Assembly: GCA_015680685.1 (NCBI GenBank)
Contig: MNCI01030254.1
Span: forward strand, 34,081-80,098
Origin: Gnetum montanum
Taxonomy: Eukaryota > Streptophyta > Gnetopsida > Gnetales > Gnetaceae
Reading direction: 5' to 3'
Length of the DNA stretch: 46,018 nt
Under the pieces are notes generated by a model. It was not told where the DNA came from, did not search any database, and worked only from the letters and a program-made list of their open reading frames with translations. A program made the position numbers and the translations under genes. This document shows positions 10,643 to 21,834 of this stretch, piece after piece. Position 1 is the first letter of the stretch; every line of letters starts with the position of its first letter.

Positions 10643-12199
10643 GATGTTTGGAGGATTGACTTGATAGGCATTAACATAGAATACAAAAGAACCACTGTAG
10701 GTTCACTACCAACGTTCCCTCTTTGTGCTTGATTTAGTTATGTTGAATCATACCAAAGAGTGCTCATGAAGATGGAGTAAGGCTATGATGATGAAATGGT
10801 AGTGAGGTTATAGGAAAAAGGTTTTGAAGGCTAAGAATTCTTTCCAAGTGTTAACATCATGGCTATAGTGTGGCATCAAGATGTAGGTTAAGAAATTTGA
10901 CTTGGCCCTTCATGTTTTGAGATGTTGGTCACTTGGCAAATGCATTTGAGGTCGCAACATCTTGCTCTAAGGTTTATTTGGCCTCTTAGCTCCTCCCTTT
11001 TGCATGTTTGGAGTCATTAATTTGTTCTTTTGGTCTTCATAGGTCATTCTAGCTTCTTGGCAATTTGCTTTCTCATTTTTTATGGGGTAAAACCTTCATT
11101 AGGTTTCTTTGACAAGGTTGATTATGACATAAGTTTCTTGCTAAACAAGTTGTGTTATGCCCAATAGACTCCATGGTTTTTCCATCAAATGAGATGCCTT
11201 ATGATCAATGGAATTAATGGTTTTCCCATTAAATGAAATGGGTTACACTCAACGAACTTGATTGTGAAGCATGACAAAGGGATGTCATATGGCCATAATG
11301 CATGAGTATCAAACATTAGTCAACATTGTTCTTTAGGGTAAGGAAGGCTATAATGAGGCTACAAGGTTTGGTTTAAGGAGTGGTGATAGGAATGAGGTGA
11401 AATAAGCACTCTTGGTATGTTAGGACAAACTTACCAAATCTTGCACTTTGAGGTCACATGATGACTTGTTGCTGTGATGAGTTGCACATTTATGATGACT
11501 TTGGGCTTCATCCTAAAACAAGAAAACTAGCTAAAGAAAACATGTTGTTACACAGTAATGCATAGGGCTACATGAGACAATAAGAAATTTGTGCAATGTA
11601 CATTAGATTCAAAAATTTTTACAATTCATTCATTGTGCCAAAAAAGGAGAGAGAGATAGAGCATGTTAGACTAGTAATTTGTTGTAACGTGTTAACAATG
11701 GTAAAAAATACTACAAGCAATCATGTAAGCATTAGATATAATTGGGGCTATACGATGGCTTTAATGTTGCATAATAAGGGTTTGATGTGGTCTTGAGAAA
11801 GTTTAAGTTCTAGTGGGAAACTTGGTCCCAAGTGTTTTCTCCTCACCATCATGGTTTAGATGGGAGTTTCAACTAAGGGATCCTTCGTGATGTTTCTGGC
11901 TTCAAGGTCAATGGTCATTATGTTACATCAAGGTGTTATGGCTATATAATAGAATGGTTTTAGTCCTTAAGGTTTAATTACATAAGGTCAATTTGGTCAA
12001 GACCACAAGAGTGGTTTATTTAGGCGAGTTTGCTTTCCCATTCTCCTAGCTTCATCCTACATGACAACATAAGCATATTAAGTGACACCTATGTAATAAA
12101 TTTATTAAATAATGTAAAAATAATGTACATAAGTGACACCTATGTAATAAGGAGAGGAGGAGATAGAACTTTTCTATTTTGAGAGTCAGTCTTCACTTC
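10643..12199. other. Element C internal region without recognisable domain
   Basis: Neither strand shows RT, RNase H or integrase motifs. A 21-bp direct repeat beginning TAAGTGACACC occurs at about 12079-12099 and 12130-12150, around an AT-rich 30-bp spacer. A 66-codon plus-strand frame at 11596 has no recognisable features and is probably chance. Confidence 0.4.
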
Positions 12200-14600
12200 A
12201 CTATCACAGAAGTTGAATGTGGGTTGATGCCCATTTTCCCTAAGTAAAAATTACTCAATGATAGAGTGAATTGACTCTCTATTGGTAGGCATGTCTCTAT
12301 TAATAGGGATAGAAGTCAACACATGAGCTAGTGCATTCCTATGTGCAGGAGAGGTCATGAATAATTTGTACAAGTTTAGTGATGTATTTTTTTTTATTTT
12401 AGAAAGAATTTGGCATGTTCCATTATTGAGAGGAAGCTCTTTTCCTTCGCTTGTGATGTTTCGACCTTAGTGGTTTTAACCTCCTTCATTCTTCCTAGAG
12501 TTTGTAGCTTAGGTTTTGATGCATGTTCCTTAGACCCATTGTCCATGGATCTAGTTGATCTTGGTGTAGGTCTTGGTTGGCTACCTTCAGTGGGCTTATT
12601 TATGGACTTGAAGATAGGTTGATTTTGTCTATGTTGTGACCATGATTTCTTGCTAACCTTTGAGTTGTGGGACACTATAGGTTGGCTTTGTTAATGGGTT
12701 GTCATGGTCTTACTTGTTGAAGGTGAAGGAACCTAGATGATGAATGGTTTCCTAGGTTTTCAAGGATTAGCAATTTGTGGTCTTGGTTGCAACACTGATG
12801 CCATTGAAGGTGGAACACATATGATGAAAGGCTTCTTAGGGGCTAGATGAGGTGATACCAATATGAAAAATGCTCTCTAGGCTTTGCACTTTGGGATCAT
12901 GATGAAACCTTAATGATAAATGGTTTCCTAGGAGGATTAGGCCATTTGGTTTCCATGAATGAGGCTATAGTATATGAATTTTTGTTTGCTCTTGGAGAGT
13001 TGGGCTCATTCAACACCAACTTTCCATGGTCTATCATCATCTAAAGATCATCCTTTAATGCTAGGAAAAAATTAGTATCATGACTAGCCATTTGATGATA
13101 ATGGCAATACCTATCTAGTCTAAAATACTTTGGTAGCTATCATTGGGTCTCTAGCTATGTCACAAAGATGATCATGCCTCTTATGAGCCTCCTTAGATAG
13201 TTGGTTATGTTGTATAAGGTCATTTTTAAGCAACTATTCTAGAAGCTTAGAGGCCTTCATAGGAAACCTAGTGTACTTAGACCTATCGTTCCATTGAAAG
13301 CCTAGTCTTGATTGATTTGGAGTGTAGGAAGTGGATGGCTGCAATGAGTCTTTGGATGTGTTGCATGACAGTGATTCCCATCTTTCCCCTTGCTTTAACT
13401 CCTTTTTCACTACAATCACAATTGTATATTCTTACTTGGTTTTACCCCTATTCCTTCACACATGTTGATTTTTGTTGACCACATAGGCTAGGTCATTGCT
13501 TGCCTTAGTTGCCTCCTCAATGTTCTTGGTTTGTGAGAAGGCTTGGCTTAGTGACCGGGGCTCTAAGTAGTATAGCTTTGACTTGATAAAGTCATTTACT
13601 GCTCCCTTAAAGATGGCCATGAGTTGAATTTTTGCAATAGGCTTTGGAATCTCATTAAGTGTTGAGTTCTACCTTTGAATGAACCTTTAGATTGGTTCAA
13701 GCGGTGCCTACTCCACCTTCATTTGTTGATCCAATGTGGCATCTAACTTCAAGTTGTATTTGAAGTGGTTGAAAAATTGGCTAATTAGGTCCTCAAGGAA
13801 AGAGATGAAATACCTAGGTAGGGTTTGATATCAATCTAGAGCCTTTTTCTTGAGGGAAATTTGGAAAATCCATAGTATTGTATGAGGCCAAGCTTGCAAG
13901 AAGAGGCACTTAGACCTAAAGGTTACTAGATGTGCATTGGGATCCCCTTCATCATTATATTTGGTGAAGGTTAGAATAGGTAAGCCTACAAACAAGGTTA
14001 TTTGAGGCATTGTAGGGCTTATAGGATCATCTTGGTAGAAACCTGGCACCTTGACTATTTGAGTTGTACTAGCCTTAAGTTTTCATAGATCTTTGTTAAG
14101 GTTTTGGATCATTTGGAAGGGTTGATCTAAGCCTTGGGGCATCCCTGTAGGTTGTGGTGCTTGTGCTGATGGTTGATCAGGAAGTTGAGAGGTTTTTGGC
14201 CTTGTAATAGTTGTGGTATCAAAGGGAGAGGTTGGGTTAGGGTGATGATAGGTTGGTTACAAAAGGAGAAAGATCTTTGTGCTAGAAGTTGAGGCACAAA
14301 GGGGAAAATGGGGTATGAGAGGCTTGCATTGCTTTGGATCCCAATGAGGGTTCCACTGATATGTTAAAGGAAGATGGTAAGGTAGACATCACCATGGCTA
14401 GGTGAATAGAGTTAGGTTATGTGGCAAAGGACATTGATGAGAATAAGTAAGTGGATTGGGATATGGATTATGTTTGGTATGTCGCGATGATGGGTGTGGA
14501 CCCAAATATGGTAGGGTGGATAGGAGGAGATTTGGGTCAAAGGAATTGCCCCATCAATGAGGTAAGAGACATGGAGCTAGTTGTAGTTGTTTGGGGAGAC
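12200..14600 (-). pseudogene. Element C gag and gag-protease linker remnant
   Basis: On the minus strand the N-terminal gag core (13831-14049) reads ITLFVGLPILTFTKYNDEGD then PNAHLVTFRSKC, matching the gag pattern P.F.KYDG.GDP..HL..F. A long Lys/Pro-rich section follows, with three copies of a KPFI(I)xVPS/P-like motif between about 12760 and 12960. The 93-codon frame at 12394-12675 is Ser/Lys/Gln-rich. The end (about 12200-12390) carries MTSPAHRNALAHVL, like the linker before protease in related plant gypsy elements. Frameshifts and stops are common. A protease is not recognisable after the linker. Confidence 0.65.
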
Positions 14601-14638
14601 AAAGATTGAAAAGGACTTCCAATAAAGGTGTCTGGCTT

Positions 14639-15000
14639 CTATTTAGCCTCAAACTCATCTTCCTCCTCTTGACAATCCTCTAAACTAATCCCCTCACTAA
14701 ACTCATCAAAATTTATGAGTTGTATGAGCATTTGTGCATAAACATTTGTGAGGGAGATTTGGTCATAAGAGGATGGGATGTATTCTTTCCCATCCCGGTG
14801 TATGATTTTGAATTGATGCTTAGTGTTAGATTCAGAGTGTGGTATCAAGAGACTAGCTTGTATCTTAGCATAGAGGAAGTTGCAGAACTCCTCATTAATA
14901 ACCATACAATTTGGATTTTTGCCTCTTTGCCTAAGTAATTACCTTCATTCTATGACTGCGGGATCTTTCGGGTCATAAACACGAACTGCATCTTGGTTGG
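14639..15000 (-). pseudogene. Element C N-terminal ORF ahead of gag, shared with element D
   Basis: The 88-codon frame 14639-14905 includes EEFCNFLYAKIQASLL, KHQFKIIHRDGKEYIPSSYD and ISLTNVYAQMLIQL. Element D has a clear relative at 31440-31950 (EQYNFIFVKI, then ANLAINQAELEAKRHYELIY, FVPTAYDVIPLT). The shared pattern is a Y/F-x-KIQA-x-L block, a K-x-x-[YF]-x-[IL]-I block and [FY]-[VI]-P-[ST]-x-YD-x-I-x-LT. I do not recognise this domain. It continues upstream in another frame (VYDPKDPAVIE). It may be the gag N-terminus or a separate leader protein. Confidence 0.6.
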
Positions 15001-15781
15001 ATACAATGTTTGTTAGGTTAAGAGATAGTATAGTTGATTGGATAAAAGACATGATAAAAAGGTGTTGAAAAATGGCTTGATTAAGGTTAAATTAGGAAAG
15101 TAAATAGAAGTTCTAGCAAGTGGAATTCTTAAAATGCTAAAAGGAGTATGACACACACCCACGTTGGGGGTTGTAACACCCATGCTAGCTTTAGAAAATG
15201 CAACAACTATGATGAATTTTTTGCCCAAACCCACATACCCAAGCTAGGGGGATAACACCCACACTAGGGGGTATGACACCCATGCTAAGAGGTGTAACAC
15301 CCATGTTGGGGATAACATGCACATTGAAGGTGGAGTGGGGGGAATAAGAGGGATAAGATTAAAAATCTCACATCCTCCTATTTAGCATTGGGGGATTACC
15401 CTTTTGGCAAGTTTTAAAGTTTTTGCTAAAAATTAATTTGAGAATTTGGTTTGTTTTCCAAAGTTGGCTAAAAATTAAAGGTTTTATTTTAATTTTAGCA
15501 TGGTGTCAAAGTTGGCTTTGCTAGAAAATTTTCAACAACTACTATGAATTTTTTGCCATAACCCAAACACCCACACTTGGGGTTGTTAGGGGGCAGGGGG
15601 TGTTGGGGAGAGGGTGTATGATACCCGCATTGGCTCGGAAAATCCTGCAATTGTTGTGAATTTTCTCAAAGCCCAAACACCAACATTGGGGGCTTGGTGG
15701 TAGAAGAAAAGGGTAGAAAGAATGGTAGATTAAATCAGGCAAAGAACTTGGATGGAGGCCCTTCTTCTAGTGTTATACAAC
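15001..15781. other. Element C leader with repeated ACACCCATGCTAGGGG-type motifs
   Basis: This lies between the PBS and the N-terminal ORF. At about 15145-15330 and 15560-15700 there are many irregularly spaced copies of a motif like GTAACACCCATGCTAGGGGG. The same motif family occurs in both C LTRs. I saw no coding potential. Confidence 0.5.
15759..15775 (-). other. Element C primer binding site (degenerate)
   Basis: The minus strand reads TAACACTAGAAGAAGGG, six nucleotides inside the 5' LTR end. It matches 12 of 17 positions of D's PBS TGGTGCTAGAAGGAGGG, all five differences being transitions. I cannot name the primer tRNA with confidence. Confidence 0.5.
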
Positions 15782-17110
15782 TGTAGCAAATAAAAATCTT
15801 GATCATTGGAAAATCAAAAGAATTTAGGGGAATAGCTTTAACCCTGGATCCTAAGGGCCTCTAAAAAAATAGGATCTGAGGTATCCTAGATGGTCTAGTA
15901 GATCACCTAGGGACTTAGAAAATGTAAACGAGGGATAAAAATATTAAAATATAATATAGATCTAATAAATGCATAGAAATATAGAAAAAATTCAACTTGC
16001 ACAACAAAACTAAACTTTAAGCTTTATTATAAAAATAAAGAATGAATTTCAAAAATGTATATAAGATGTGCCCAAGGTAGTAGGGGGGTTCACTTTGGTT
16101 GGGGTTTAGAATCTGTTGAAACTGCTGCAACCAACTCCATGATCCAGAGGTTCTGCAACTCTCAACAGTTTCAAGCCTTTGCTGCTCCTACACTAGATTT
16201 GAAACATTTTTGATGTAGGATGGTGAGATGTGTGAGGGGATTTTGTTACCAAGAAGAGTTGCACTGGGGGTAAAGCTCAAAATGCTTAATGTTGGTACCC
16301 AAAACTCACAAAATCTCAAAGGGGATAATAATGGCTATGGGGGTTCCATGCTGAGATTTTCTCCCAAAAGCTTTATGCTTGTAATGAATTTTCAAAGCTC
16401 TTGAATGCACAAGGAGTGGAACCCTTTCATGGTGCACAAGCTTGGGTTATATAGTTTTTATGGCTATAATTTTGTTGCAAATTCCTGTGCTAATTGCTAA
16501 CAAATTGATGTTATGTGCATGTGTTGTAGATGTCCAAATTTAGTCAAGTTACTATGTATGATAAATGTTATATCCCCATAGAATAAAAGCAATTTTGTTT
16601 ACTAAAAATAGTAACAGGGGTATAACACCCATACTTGGGGGGCAGGGGGGGAGATGAGATGGCATCCATGCTAAAGGGGATGTCATCCATGCTGGGGGGA
16701 ATGGCACCCATGCTCAAGGGATGGCATTCACACTAGGGTGGGATGGCATCCATGCTGGGGCATAGTTGATGTCTTACACCCAACACTGAGGGTAGGTGAG
16801 TTATATCCTTGGATGGGTATCTCCAACATAGAAAATGTTATGACCCTCATAAAACCCATCAAAATGTCAAGTTTGGTATCCCAAAAGACATTTTAACATC
16901 CCAAAGCCTAAATATGGACATTATGTAATTTTTTTCATTTGAAGGATGAGGCTTTGTCCACCTATGAGATATTTTTTAGTCCCAAAAGTATAAAGTACGT
17001 GAGATTGCACCTCATGGGTTGTAATCTTCACATTTACAATGAAATTTAGCCTTAGGTTTCATGGGATGGGGATTACAAAGGCTATAACATGTAATTTTGA
17101 TTGTGTTTTA
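15782..17110 (-). repeat. Element C 5' LTR (about 1329 bp)
   Basis: Partner of 9328-10626. In element orientation it starts TAAAACAC (TG decayed to TA) and ends GCTACA. It contains motif repeats like GGGATGGCATCCATGCTGGG at about 16615-16800. The outer edge (17110) is placed by aligning with the 3' LTR terminus and is uncertain by one or two bases. Confidence 0.75.
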
Positions 17111-17937
17111 GGCTACTCAGAAGAAGACATCTTTCAAAAATAGTAGATATTTACTTTGTGAAGAAGACATCTCCTTAGAGACATCTCACAATAGAAGAGA
17201 TGTCTCCCCTGAATGGACATCTAATGTAGATAGATGTTCCAATATTGAAGAAGACATCTTTAGTGACCATTAGATAGCTGTTGCCAAATTCCAAGGTGAT
17301 TTTGGAAACATCTAGGCTATAAGAAGACTTCATTCTCTTGGAAAATGTGCTAGTTTGTATGCAAGCAAAAAGTCAACATCAAGCAATCATTGTGTAGATT
17401 ATTTTATTATTTTTATGCATAATTGTGCCATCTTTTGTACTATTGTAGTGATGAAATTGTGTTGTTCTTCAAAGTAAAAGGTTTAGCAAATTGGTTGTAT
17501 TCTCTCGTAATTTTTATTTTTGTTTCTTGTTGCCCCGATGGGGTTGATGTGCTTCTTGCAAGAAGGCATCATCTTGAGCTTGTTGAGATCTTGTGAGATT
17601 GAGTGTTGGTACAACATCATAACACTTTGGAGTGGAGCTCAAATTTGTAAAGGTTGTGGGATCCTAGAAACCACATTCTAAGCTTGTTGAAACCTTGTAG
17701 GATTGAGTGGATTCACAACAATGAATCACTTTGTTGTAGAGCTTAAAGATTGTATAGGGTGTGGCATCCTTCAAATCACATTTTGAGAGGAATAAAGTTT
17801 GGAGGTATGCAAGAAAACTACCCTCTAAGTGTGGACCTAAGTTGGGGAACCACGTCAAATCTAGTGTGTGCTTTGTGTTAAAGAATTTTAATTTGGGAAA
17901 CTTATTTATTCCCCCCTTCTAAGTTCAACAATTCTCA
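17111..17937 (+). repeat. Element E 5' LTR, second part
   Basis: From about 17494 to 17937 it aligns with 38000-38446 (for example GGGGTTGATGTGCTTCTT and AAGGTTGTGGGATCCT). The part 17111-17493 has no counterpart in the 3' LTR. It carries six AGACATCT/AGATGTCT-type words between 17120 and 17260. The end TTCTCA at 17937 is followed by AG and the PBS. Confidence 0.75.
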
Positions 17938-17939
17938 AG

Positions 17940-17951
17940 TGGTATTGAAGC
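17940..17951 (+). other. Element E primer binding site, initiator Met-tRNA type
   Basis: TGGTATTGAAGC lies two bases after the LTR. It matches 9 of 12 positions of TGGTATCAGAGC, the PBS complementary to plant initiator tRNA-Met used by most plant copia elements. Confidence 0.7.
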
Positions 17952-17989
17952 TTAGTACTATTGCACTATACATCTTCCAAGAGTGAAAA

Positions 17990-19502
17990 ATGAAGGGAAC
18001 TTCCTAAACAAAGCCACCCATGTTCGATGGATTTGACTTTGCCTATTGGAAGGAAAGGATGTGGAGCTTCTTCAAATTGATGGAGTTTGAAGTATGGGAA
18101 TCCATAATTGAAGGCTACACACACTGCCTATGGATGGTACAATAGGAGCCATTAAGCCTTGCAGCAAATGGAAACAAGAAGAAAAGGATAAGTTCATGTT
18201 TGATTCAAAGGCCAAAAATTGTTTATATTATTCTTTGATAAATCTAATTTTAATAGAGTAGTTGGATGTAGAATGGCCAAAGAAATCTGGCAAACATATT
18301 AGAGGCTACTTATGAAGGAACATCTATAGTTAAGTAATCAAAATTGTTAGTTTTGCAAAGTGAGAATGATAAGCTAAAAATGAGAGAAGGAGAGAAAATA
18401 AAAGATTATTTTTCTAGAGAAAATGATCTTATTATATCCATTATAGGTACATGCAAATATTTTCTTAAGAGTGATGTCATAATAAAAATGATCAGAACTC
18501 TTTCACTGGAATTTAGACTGAAGGTAATGTCCATGAAAGAAATCAGAGATTTCTAGACTCTCAAATTTGAAGAGCTTTAAAGTGCTTGTAGTGCTTATGA
18601 AATGAAAATAATAAGTGAAGGAGCTATCCAAGAAAAACCTATTGCTCTAAAAACTTCCTCTAAGAAAAACGAACTTAATGAGCATGATGAGGATAGTGAA
18701 GAAGAGATAGCCTTTCTCTCACAAACACTTCAAAGACTGATAGCTAGGAGAAGCAAGAGCTTAAATCAACAAAGATCCAATCCATTCAAAAGTAAAGAGA
18801 AAGGTAAAGATCTTTCAAGTTTTATTCTTGATTTTTCTTTTGTAGAATGTTGAGTTTGTAGTGGTAGAGGCCATGTGACCTCCAAATGTTCTAGTAATGG
18901 CAAGTTCCAAAGGAGGGGTAGAAATGATATGGAACCTAAAAAGAAAAACTTCTACACAAGTTGGGATGATGTGAAACATAGTGAAGAGGAGGTGGAGAAC
19001 GATGCAAGGAACTCACACCTCATCTATATGGCCCATATAGTTGATGATGCTAGCTCCTCAAATGATGAATTTGAAACTAAAGAAGAAAGGTTTAAATTCA
19101 TGTGTAATGAAATTTTGTCATTTCAAAGTCTTTGCAATAAGTTGAATGAACAAATAAAAATTAAGGACCACTTATTTAAATTCAAAAATCTTAGATCTTG
19201 CAAAAGAAATCTTTGACCTCAAGGCTAAGAATAAAGAACTAACCATGTCTTGTGAGTAGATGAAGGGAGAAATTACAGATGTCAAGCTTGTGAATGAAAG
19301 GTTAGTACAAGAAAAGGAATCCCTTTGAATAGTATTAGGACAAGGAAGAAGTCCACATTATAAGAGTGGGCTAGAATGTTGTATGCAAGATTAATCACCT
19401 TCAACAACCCCATCACAACTAAATGCTACTCCAGAGGACAATGCCTCTACATCAAAATTACAAGAAGCTCATATCCACCAAAAGAATCCTTAAAGGTTTG
19501 AT
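17990..19502 (+). pseudogene. Element E copia-type gag, interrupted by element D
   Basis: The ATG at 17990 opens MKGTS, a stop, then PPMFDGFDFAYWKERMWSFF, the N-terminal DUF4219/UBN2 signature of plant Ty1/copia gag. Further on: GEKIKDYFSRENDLI, FRLKVMSMKEIRDF and LKFEEL. A zinc knuckle follows at about 18848-18890: VCSGRGHVTSKC, with the first Cys mutated (CxxCxxxGHxxxxC family). Then comes an acidic linker (FYTSWDDVKHSEEEVENDA) and a predicted coiled coil, EILSFQSLCNKLNEQIKIKD. The frames 18344-18556, 18602-18853 and 18875-19216 are broken pieces of one protein. It continues after D at 35090. Confidence 0.8.
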
Positions 19503-19507
19503 CACCC
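19503..19507. repeat. Target-site duplication of element D, left copy (CACCC)
   Basis: CACCC directly precedes the LTR terminus TGTACC at 19508. The identical CACCC follows the other terminus at 35085-35089. A perfect 5-bp duplication at both exact LTR ends fixes D as a single intact insertion. Confidence 0.9.
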
Positions 19508-21818
19508 TGTACCATCTGAAATCATCGGTGAGAGGCTAGAATGGATGGACACTGAGAGATCTATGGATGAAATAGTAAGACCCTACCTTCGCTTGAGGGC
19601 AAGCTAGAAATCAATGGAGGCAGAGTGCCTTGAATGGTCCACATGCGGATCAAATGAGGACTTCCCCGAACGTACGCAATTGCGATGCGTTGGGTTATAC
19701 ATAAACAAATGCAAAACCGAATGTAAACGAATGAAAACAAATGTAAACTGTTTAAATGATAAATAATGAAAACAAGAAAAAATGTGAACAGGAACAATAA
19801 TGTAAACTATAAGAATTTGCGCAATAATGCAAACTATTTGTATTGATAAACAATTAGAATGTGCACTGGTTAGAACGCAGTTGTAGAGTGGTCGCAAGGC
19901 GGACATTTAGCTGTGATGGATGAGAACTGATGCTAGGAAGATGCAGGTTTTAGATTGTAGGTGTACAATGTCCAAGTCTATATGAAGTCCAACGTATGAG
20001 ATTGATGCCCAAATTTCTTAAGTCTGCAAGATTCAAATTTTCCGAACCGTGATCTTGTGGAAAAATAGGAGATTTATAAGGTTTTTGACGTGAGATTCAG
20101 ATTTGGGAGAAGATCAATGGTTGTGGGGTGAGAAAAATTTGGATCGGGTGATAGGTGTGTGCATTGACTAGATGCATAGAAATTGTTACAATGTACAGTG
20201 CAGCGTCCAAGATCTCTTACGCTAGCGTGTGTAATGCCTAGCGTAAGAACTTGAAACACTAAAAAAATGTCAAAAATGCAACAAATGTTAATGTTCAAGC
20301 ATGGATCTGGGTCTGATGTGTGCACAGCCTATTCTAGTATCAGCGTCTAGCGTCCAACGTCCAGCATCCAGTGTATGAAAGTGTTTACGCTGGGTTTACA
20401 CTACTGGAAGCATGCCAGCGTGACTAACAACATTTGACCTAAAAATAGTGCATTTTGAACCCATTTTTGACCTATGAGACCCATTTTTAGAGTGGATCTG
20501 CATGCCATGGGTCATGAGGGTTCTGTGTGCCAAATTTGGGCTGATTTGGATGTCGTTTTGGCCCTATTTTAGTTGATTACACTAGGCATTACGTTGTGCA
20601 GCGTCTGAAAAAGTAACCCCAACGTCACCAGGTGTTTCTGCCCTTTTTTGAGCTCATTTTTATACACTGATGCCTATTTGATGTTTCCTGACTACTGCTT
20701 GCTCTTTAAGGTGGTTTGGGTGGAAATTTTGACTCTATTTGGCTACCATTTTAGGCTTGTTTGTTTTGGTCATGCTGTGGTTATGCTGTGTAGCATGACC
20801 AAAGTGTGACCCTAGCATGACCAAGTCAAAATGACACATTTGAAGCTCAAATCTTGATTTTCTAAAGCCTGTGATGATGTACAATTGTTTCCTAGCTCCT
20901 AGGAGTTGAATTCATGTTGAAATTTTATTCGAAGGTGCCTAAATTGAGCTGTTCTTGTTTGGTCATGCTATGGTTATGCTGTTCAACGTCTGAAAAAGTA
21001 ACCCCAACGTCACCAAGTGAAAATGGCATATTTGAGGCTCAAATTTGGAGTTTTTTAAGCCTGTGATTATGTACAATTGCTTCCTAGCTTGTAGGAGTTG
21101 AATTCATGTCAAAATTTTGCTCAGAGGTGCCTGAATTGAGCTATTCTTGTTTGGTCACGTTGTGGTTATGCTATTCAGCGTCTGAAAAAGTAACCCTAGT
21201 GTCACCAACTAAAAATTCCTCATTTAAGGCCCAAATTTTGATTTTATGAAGGCTGCGAGCTACTGGGGGCCTTGGTGAAGGTCATGGGGGGTCCTTGTGC
21301 TCAATTTTGGCCTGTTTTGACTTAGTTTCGGGGCTCCAAATGTTGGTGACGCTGATCCTTACGTTGTGCAGCATAAGAAAATGTAGCTTTAGCGTAATCA
21401 ACTGAAAACACCTCATTTAAGACCCAAATTTTGATTTTTTGAAGGTTGGGTGTTGCTAGGGGCCTTGGTGAAGGTCATGGGGGGTCCTTGTGCTTGATTT
21501 TTACCTATTTTAACTTAGTTTCGGGGCTCCAAACGTTGGTGATGCTGATCCTTACGCTGTGTAGCGTAAGAAAATGTAGCCAAAGTATACTTCGCAAAAA
21601 CTAAGCATTTTGAGCCCAAAAATTCTGATTCTAGATGCCAAAAGTTGGTGCAGTCACCTATGGGCCTTGGGGAAACCTTGCCTGTTGAATCATGAACCAT
21701 CGGGGGCTGTTTCGGAGGCCTCTAAGTTTGGTCATGCTGTACTCATGCTTGGGCAGCTACATGACTTAACTTGAATGTTGTTTGAAAGTGCTAGGGCAAA
21801 GTTTTTGTAGTGTTTTCA
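19508..21818 (-). repeat. Element D 3' LTR (2311 bp)
   Basis: In element orientation it starts TGAAAACAC and ends ATGGTACA. It is collinear with 32778-35084. About half of it is a tandem array of ~193-bp units. The word AGCGT/ACGTC is frequent. Several minus-strand open frames inside it (for example at 19561-19906) are not protein-like. Confidence 0.9.
20560..21715. repeat. Six tandem ~193-bp units inside the element D 3' LTR
   Basis: The anchor word GCGTCTGAAAAAGTAACC or its variants occurs at 20601, 20793, 20986, 21178, 21371 and 21564, a spacing of 192, 193, 192, 193 and 193. Each unit also carries a GGTCATGCTGTGGTTATGCT- or GGTGACGCTGATCCTTACG-like block just before the anchor. Divergence between units is high, yet the length is almost constant. 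Confidence 0.85.
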
Positions 21819-21834
21819 TTGGTTCCTCTTTGTT
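21819..21834 (-). other. Element D polypurine tract
   Basis: The minus strand reads CAAAGAGGAACCAA immediately before the 3' LTR start. It is shared almost exactly with element C. Confidence 0.65.

Larger units (their letters stand above)
9328..17110 (-). mobile_element. Element C: Tat-lineage-like gypsy element with LTRs and gag but no pol
   Basis: Two LTRs in direct orientation (9328-10626 and 15782-17110) flank 5.2 kb that encodes gag on the minus strand. The LTR ends are TG...TACA in element orientation (the 5' copy starts TA). The PPT and PBS lie beside the correct LTRs for a minus-strand element. I find no RT, RNase H or integrase. It sits within E's 5' LTR. This matches the plan of gag-only non-autonomous LTR elements described in plants (TR-GAG type). 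A later deletion of pol is the alternative. Confidence 0.8.

Noticed and set aside
19561-20325. Minus-strand open frames of 78-100 codons in the D LTR
   Set aside because: They recur in the other LTR with changes that break them, are Phe/Ser/His-rich and have no domain. They are chance frames in an LTR.
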